Below, piece by piece: positions 43,762 to 47,190 of a DNA stretch of 47,190 bases. Every line of letters begins with the position of its first letter. Position 1 is the stretch's first letter. The notes beneath the pieces are model-generated. The model searched no databases. It saw nothing but the letters and a program-made list of their open reading frames with translations, and was not told the DNA's origin. Source of the stretch: an uncultured Blautia sp. (GTDB lineage: Bacteria > Bacillota > Clostridia > Lachnospirales > Lachnospiraceae); the NCBI GenBank assembly GCA_934364795.1, contig CAKRMK010000024.1:1-47190 (forward strand). Direction: 5' to 3'. Position numbers and translations under genes: made by a program.

Positions 43762-43812
43762 AACAGCCCTGGTGTGCTTTGCAGAAATTTTGCAAAGTGT
43801 ACCGGGGCTGTT
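43762..43812. terminator. Long stem-loop after glyS
   Basis: AACAGCCCTGGTGTGCTTTG (43762-43781) pairs with CAAAGTGTACCGGGGCTGTT (43793-43812) with few mismatches or G-U pairs. A-runs precede it and only TTGTC follows, so it is a better terminator for the minus-strand epimerase gene than for glyS, though it may serve both. Confidence 0.65.
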
Positions 43813-43897
43813 GTCTTCAAACCGTAGTGATGTCAGGTATAAAGTATTTGGCATAATGTAACGTATATTTTGCCAAAAGCCTTTTGAGGGCATGTAC

Positions 43898-44061
43898 TAG
43901 AGCGTGTTTGAAAAATCATTCCCACAATCTGCACGCCCCACTTTGCGGTATATTTTACCCGAATTCAGTTGCCGTAGCCCGCTACGGCGCCCTCATCCGG
44001 GCAAAATCTCCCACAAATTGTGACGCACATCTTGCAGAAAGCCTTTTTCAAACACGCTCTA
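43898..44061. repeat. 164-bp palindromic element with perfect 18-bp ends
   Basis: TAGAGCGTGTTTGAAAAA (43898-43915) is perfectly inverted at 44044-44061. Inside, the arms continue to match (ATTTTACCCG / CGGGCAAAAT) to a centre GCCGTAGCCCGCTACGGC near 43971-43988. If the outermost TA on both sides is a duplicated target, it would be a 16-bp-ended element inserted at TA, as in IS630/Tc1-mariner-type MITEs. No coding capacity. A solo copy of the end lies at 19375-19392. Confidence 0.8.
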
Positions 44062-44073
44062 ATCTTGTATTTA

Positions 44074-44952
44074 TCAGAATACTTCAATTGTATAAGCAGT
44101 CTCAAACATTTCATCCATTTTCAGGTGATTGATAAATGGTTTTTCGGAAAGATCTCCGGTGAAACCACAGTCATCACAGCGTCCCATCCATGGCTCCAGG
44201 CATACAAACGGTGCATCCTGGGAAGCAGACCAGATGCCAAAGTTAGGAAAGCCTGTGCAGCGCATTTCCAGGTAAGGGGTTCCATCTGGAAGAGCAATGC
44301 CGGCCTTTGTAATCTGGTTGTCAAACACCAGGGCATCGTGGTCAAACATATGGTCATCAATAGGACAGGTACCGTTATCAAGAACAAGTGTTGCTTTTTC
44401 ATCTGCTTTGGCTGTGCCTGTTTCCGGGTCCAGAAGAAGGTATGTAAGGCTGTCCTGTCCATCAAAGGTCAGACGGTAATCGCTTCTTTTGGTGTCAGGC
44501 AGGATGGGAACATTAAATGCCGGATGTCCGCCGATGGCAAAATACATATCTTTTTCGCTGTTGTTTGCCACCTTCCAGCTTACAGTAAGAGTGCGTCCCC
44601 TCAGAATATGACGAATGCGAAGTATGAATTCAAAAGGATAAACTTTAAGGGTTTCTTCTGTAGAACGGATCTGGTGAGTCACGGAATCTGGTGTGGAATC
44701 AATGCAGGTGAAATCTGTATCCCGGGCAAAACCATGCTGCTTGGAGGCATATTCTTTACCGCCTGTACGGTAGCAGTTCTGATAATGCTTGCCCACATTT
44801 GGGAAAAGTACCGGCGCATGTCTGCCCCAGAAGGCCGGATCTCCCTGCCAGATCACTTCGTGTTCCTTCTCTTTGTCGTAGATGCTGACAAGCTCAGCAC
44901 CATGGTCATCAATTGTCACTTTGAGAAAATCATTTTCCAAAACTCGTTTCAT
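44074..44952 (-). CDS. Aldose 1-epimerase family protein (LacX-like)
   Basis: A 292-residue galactose-mutarotase-fold protein, probably interconverting the anomers of an aldose or a hexose phosphate. Seen: GAELVSIYDKEKEHEVIWQGDPAFWGRHAPVLFPNVG at the N-terminus, KQHGFARD with a candidate substrate His, AIGGHPAFNVP with the second conserved His, and CLEPWMGRCDD with the catalytic Glu region. The 292-residue length fits the LacX/YphB type rather than GalM (about 340). I start at 44952 with GGAGG 7 nt upstream; a longer frame to 45009 is unlikely. It runs towards glyS. Substrate unknown. Confidence 0.88.
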   Translation of the reverse strand: MKRVLENDFLKVTIDDHGAELVSIYDKEKEHEVIWQGDPAFWGRHAPVLFPNVGKHYQNCYRTGGKEYASKQHGFARDTDFTCIDSTPDSVTHQIRSTEETLKVYPFEFILRIRHILRGRTLTVSWKVANNSEKDMYFAIGGHPAFNVPILPDTKRSDYRLTFDGQDSLTYLLLDPETGTAKADEKATLVLDNGTCPIDDHMFDHDALVFDNQITKAGIALPDGTPYLEMRCTGFPNFGIWSASQDAPFVCLEPWMGRCDDCGFTGDLSEKPFINHLKMDEMFETAYTIEVF

Positions 44953-45348
44953 ATGTGAAACCTCCATGTAAGATTTCTGCAGACCGCGCAGCCGCGCAAT
45001 ATCTGGCATTAAATATTTTTACATCATTATATCATGAGATTGAAAAAATGTGTATCCTAAACTAAAGTGCAAAAATTACATACAACAAAGTGCTAAAATT
45101 CAACAGATATTTTAGAATAAAATTATACTGTTTTAAATATTATAAATCGTATATTTTGTTTGAAATATAAATAATACATACAAAAACACAACAAAATGAC
45201 AAAATAATATGCAAAATACACAATATCACATTGACTTTGTACAACTTGTTTGGTAAACTATTCCATTATAGGGCAAAAGTCCCGGATAATTTCTGGCTTT
45301 GGGGCTTTTGATTCCCACAATCAGGTGAAATAGAGGAGGAATACCACA
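44953..45348. other. AT-rich divergent intergenic region
   Basis: About 395 bases between the divergent epimerase and pfp genes. The 45040-45230 part is very AT-rich with no structure I can assign. The right end holds the pfp promoter (45231-45259) and a leader with an imperfect stem CAAAAGTCCC / GGGCTTTTG near 45273-45311. A minus-strand promoter for the epimerase gene must also lie here, but I could not choose one. Confidence 0.5.
45231..45259 (+). promoter_or_regulatory. Promoter of pfp
   Basis: TTGACT (45231-45236), 17-nt spacer, TAAACT (45254-45259), giving a leader of about 80 nt. Confidence 0.65.
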
Positions 45349-46605
45349 ATGGCAAAGAAAAGAAATATTATTGTAGGGCAGTCCGGAGGACCCACATCTG
45401 TAATCAATTCCAGTCTTGCAGGTGTATACAAGAATGCAGTAGAGCGCGGCTTTGACAAGGTATATGGAATGCTTCACGGAATCCAGGGACTTCTTGACGA
45501 GCAGTATATCGATCTTTCTACCCAGATCCATTCCGAGCTTGACATTGAGCTTCTGAAAAGGACTCCTTCCGCATTTCTGGGTTCCTGCCGCTATAAGCTT
45601 CCGGAAATTCATGAAGACAGAAGTATCTATGAGAAAATTTTTGAGATTTTAAATAAACTGGATATTTATGCATTTATCTATATTGGCGGAAATGATTCCA
45701 TGGATACTATCAAGAAGCTGTCTGATTACGCCATTATCACCGGACAGACACAGAAATTCCTGGGCGTTCCCAAGACCATTGACAATGACCTTGCACTTAC
45801 CGATCACACACCGGGCTTTGGAAGTGCAGCCAAATATATTGCAGCATCCACCAAGGAAGTAATCCGTGATGCAGAAGGCCTTACCTATAAGAAAAACATG
45901 ATTACAATTATGGAAATCATGGGACGTAATGCAGGCTGGCTTACAGGCGCTACCGCACTTTCCAAGTCTGAAGACTGTGACGGGCCGGATCTGATCTATC
46001 TTCCAGAGGTACCATTTGACATTGACCGTTTCCTTGTGAAAGTAAAAGAACTCCTGAAGAAAAAATCATCCGTTGTGATTGCAGTATCCGAAGGAATCAA
46101 GCTTGCTGACGGACGCTATGTATGCGAGCTTGGCAGTGTGGGTGATTATGTAGATGCATTTGGACATAAACAGCTTCAGGGAACTGCTACTTATCTGGCG
46201 AATTTCCTGGCAGCAGAGTGCGGCTGCAAGACCCGTGCCGTAGAGCTTTCCACCCTTCAGAGAAGTGCATCCCACATGGCATCCCGTGTAGATATTGATG
46301 AGGCAATGATGGTAGGCGGAGCAGCTGTTAAGGCAGCTGATGAAGGCGATACAGGCAAGATGGTAGTAATCGACCGTGTATCCGATGACCCATATATGGC
46401 AGCTACCGGAATTTACGATGTACACCGTATTGCCAATGAAGAAAAACTGGTTCCAAGAAGCTGGATGAATAAAGATGCATCTAATGTAACTAAAGACTTC
46501 ATCGACTATATTAAACCACTGATCCAGGGTGATTATCAGCCGATCATGGTAAATGGTGTTCCCCGTCATCTGGTGCTGAACACTGGAAGAAAAAAGAAAA
46601 ATTGA
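45349..46605 (+). CDS. pfp: Pyrophosphate-dependent phosphofructokinase
   Basis: Phosphorylates fructose 6-phosphate using PPi (reversible), replacing or supplementing ATP-PFK in glycolysis. It has 418 residues. The N-terminal VGQSGGPTSVINSSL segment is followed by the phosphate-donor site GGNDSMDT (113-120). The Asp at 116 (where ATP-PFKs have Gly) and the Lys at 142 in PKTIDND (141-147) are the established markers of PPi specificity. Further motifs are TPGFGSAAKYIA and EIMGRNAGWLTGA. Strong ribosome binding site GAGGAGGA before ATG 45349. Next to it lies ppdK, another PPi-linked enzyme, with its own promoter. Confidence 0.92.
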   Translation: MAKKRNIIVGQSGGPTSVINSSLAGVYKNAVERGFDKVYGMLHGIQGLLDEQYIDLSTQIHSELDIELLKRTPSAFLGSCRYKLPEIHEDRSIYEKIFEILNKLDIYAFIYIGGNDSMDTIKKLSDYAIITGQTQKFLGVPKTIDNDLALTDHTPGFGSAAKYIAASTKEVIRDAEGLTYKKNMITIMEIMGRNAGWLTGATALSKSEDCDGPDLIYLPEVPFDIDRFLVKVKELLKKKSSVVIAVSEGIKLADGRYVCELGSVGDYVDAFGHKQLQGTATYLANFLAAECGCKTRAVELSTLQRSASHMASRVDIDEAMMVGGAAVKAADEGDTGKMVVIDRVSDDPYMAATGIYDVHRIANEEKLVPRSWMNKDASNVTKDFIDYIKPLIQGDYQPIMVNGVPRHLVLNTGRKKKN

Positions 46606-46645
46606 CAAAATGATAAAAATTTGACTGTTTTTTGCCAGAATAACC

Positions 46646-46674
46646 TTGACGAATGACGAATAAGCCTATAAAAT
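46646..46674 (+). promoter_or_regulatory. Promoter of ppdK
   Basis: TTGACG (46646-46651), 17-nt spacer, TAAAAT (46669-46674). A small inverted repeat AACATA/TATGTT near 46691-46705 lies in the leader. Confidence 0.65.
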
Positions 46675-46738
46675 AACTATGTGCGTATAAAACATAGTTT
46701 TATGTTCAATGAACAAATATTTAGGAGGAAAATGTAAA

Positions 46739-47190
46739 ATGGCAAAATGGGTTTACATGTTTACAGAAGGTAACGCTGATATGAGAAACCTTCTGGGTGG
46801 TAAAGGTGCCAACCTTGCTGAGATGACAAACCTTGGACTTCCTGTTCCGCAGGGATTTACAATCACTACTGAAGCTTGTACTCAGTACTATGAGGACGGA
46901 AGACAGATCAACGACGAGATCATGGGTCAGATCATGGAAGCAATCACCAAAATGGAAGGAGTTACCGGTAAGAAATTCGGTGATATCGAAAATCCTCTGC
47001 TTGTTTCCGTTCGTTCCGGCGCAAGAGCTTCTATGCCAGGTATGATGGATACTATCCTGAACCTTGGTTTAAATGAAGACGTTGTAGCTGTATTATCCGA
47101 GAAGTCTGGCAATCCACGTTGGGCTTGGGACTGCTACAGAAGATTCATCCAGATGTACTCTGACGTAGTTATGGAAGTTGGTAAGAAATA
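46739..47190 (+). CDS. ppdK: Pyruvate, phosphate dikinase, 5' part only
   Basis: The first 150 codons; the gene runs off the window end. The enzyme interconverts PEP + AMP + PPi and pyruvate + ATP + Pi. Seen: [52 protein letters not shown] N-terminus (nucleotide-binding domain) and [22 protein letters not shown], both highly typical of PPDK. ATG 46739 follows TTAGGAGGAAAATGTAAA. It lies 133 nt after pfp with its own promoter. PPi released in biosynthesis could feed both enzymes in the glycolytic direction. Confidence 0.95.
   Translation, partial: MAKWVYMFTEGNADMRNLLGGKGANLAEMTNLGLPVPQGFTITTEACTQYYEDGRQINDEIMGQIMEAITKMEGVTGKKFGDIENPLLVSVRSGARASMPGMMDTILNLGLNEDVVAVLSEKSGNPRWAWDCYRRFIQMYSDVVMEVGKK

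Larger units (their letters stand above)
43729..44073. other. Intergenic region between glyS and the epimerase gene
   Basis: Convergent intergenic region of about 345 bases. It contains the hairpin at 43762-43812 and the palindromic element at 43898-44061. Open frames across it on the plus strand run through these palindromes and have no ribosome binding site. Confidence 0.55.

Noticed and set aside
43884..44958. Plus-strand open frames across the palindromic element and opposite the epimerase gene
   Set aside because: They are mirror frames of the real minus-strand gene or run through the palindrome.

Overview
The window looks like chromosome from an anaerobic gut Firmicute of the family Lachnospiraceae, possibly Blautia-like. 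I infer this from the Clostridia-type rimP-nusA-ylxR-ylxQ-infB-rbfA-nrnA-truB-ribF order, the pyrophosphate-linked glycolytic genes, strong AGGAGG ribosome binding sites, moderate GC, and surface-protein and small-protein families (choice-of-anchor A, CnaB, DUF1292, DUF5662, DUF6553) common in that family. Genus is not certain. Almost all genes are on the plus strand.

Layout. 1-450: the 5' part of a minus-strand tRNA-Glu(CUC) with its promoter, then a leader region holding a dispersed repeat and a hairpin. 450-4652: parE-parC (topoisomerase IV). 4676-13545: translation and RNA-maturation operon with its own promoter and leader hairpin (rimP, nusA, rnpM/ylxR, ylxQ, infB, rbfA, nrnA, truB, ribF), with a terminator-like hairpin between infB and rbfA. 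13557-13747: a repeat element with terminal inverted repeats. 13791-15428: Na/Pi cotransporter fused to a PhoU-like domain. 15459-18365: rpsO and pnp, each with a structured leader. 18474-19010: dUTPase. 19103-19400: terminator plus a long palindromic element. 19439-23368: DUF1292 protein (minus), exodeoxyribonuclease, a GH13 glycogen-debranching homologue that has lost most catalytic residues, and an overlapping DUF5662 gene. 23488-26857: PutP-type symporter, UDP-galactopyranose mutase, DUF6553 protein. 26985-28496: IS1634-like transposase (minus). 29151-37313: a 2720-residue surface protein with many isopeptide-type domains and three identical 564-bp repeats. 37613-43728: M16C peptidase, era, recO, glyS. 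43898-44061: a palindromic element with perfect 18-bp ends. 44074-44952: aldose 1-epimerase family protein (minus). 45349-47190: PPi-dependent phosphofructokinase and the 5' end of pyruvate phosphate dikinase.

How the parts work together. Most of the window is core: chromosome decatenation, ribosome assembly and initiation (RimP, IF2, RbfA, Era, S15, TruB), RNA turnover (PNPase, NrnA), nucleotide hygiene and repair (Dut, ExoA, RecO), and two PPi-linked glycolytic enzymes side by side. The accessory part is 19-37 kb: glycan-related genes, a transposase and the giant adhesin. The most notable observations are the catalytically degenerate GH13 protein, the identical-repeat adhesin with a non-LPXTG anchor, and three palindromic intergenic element types with partial copies elsewhere in the window. 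I did not find a clear new defence or CRISPR system.
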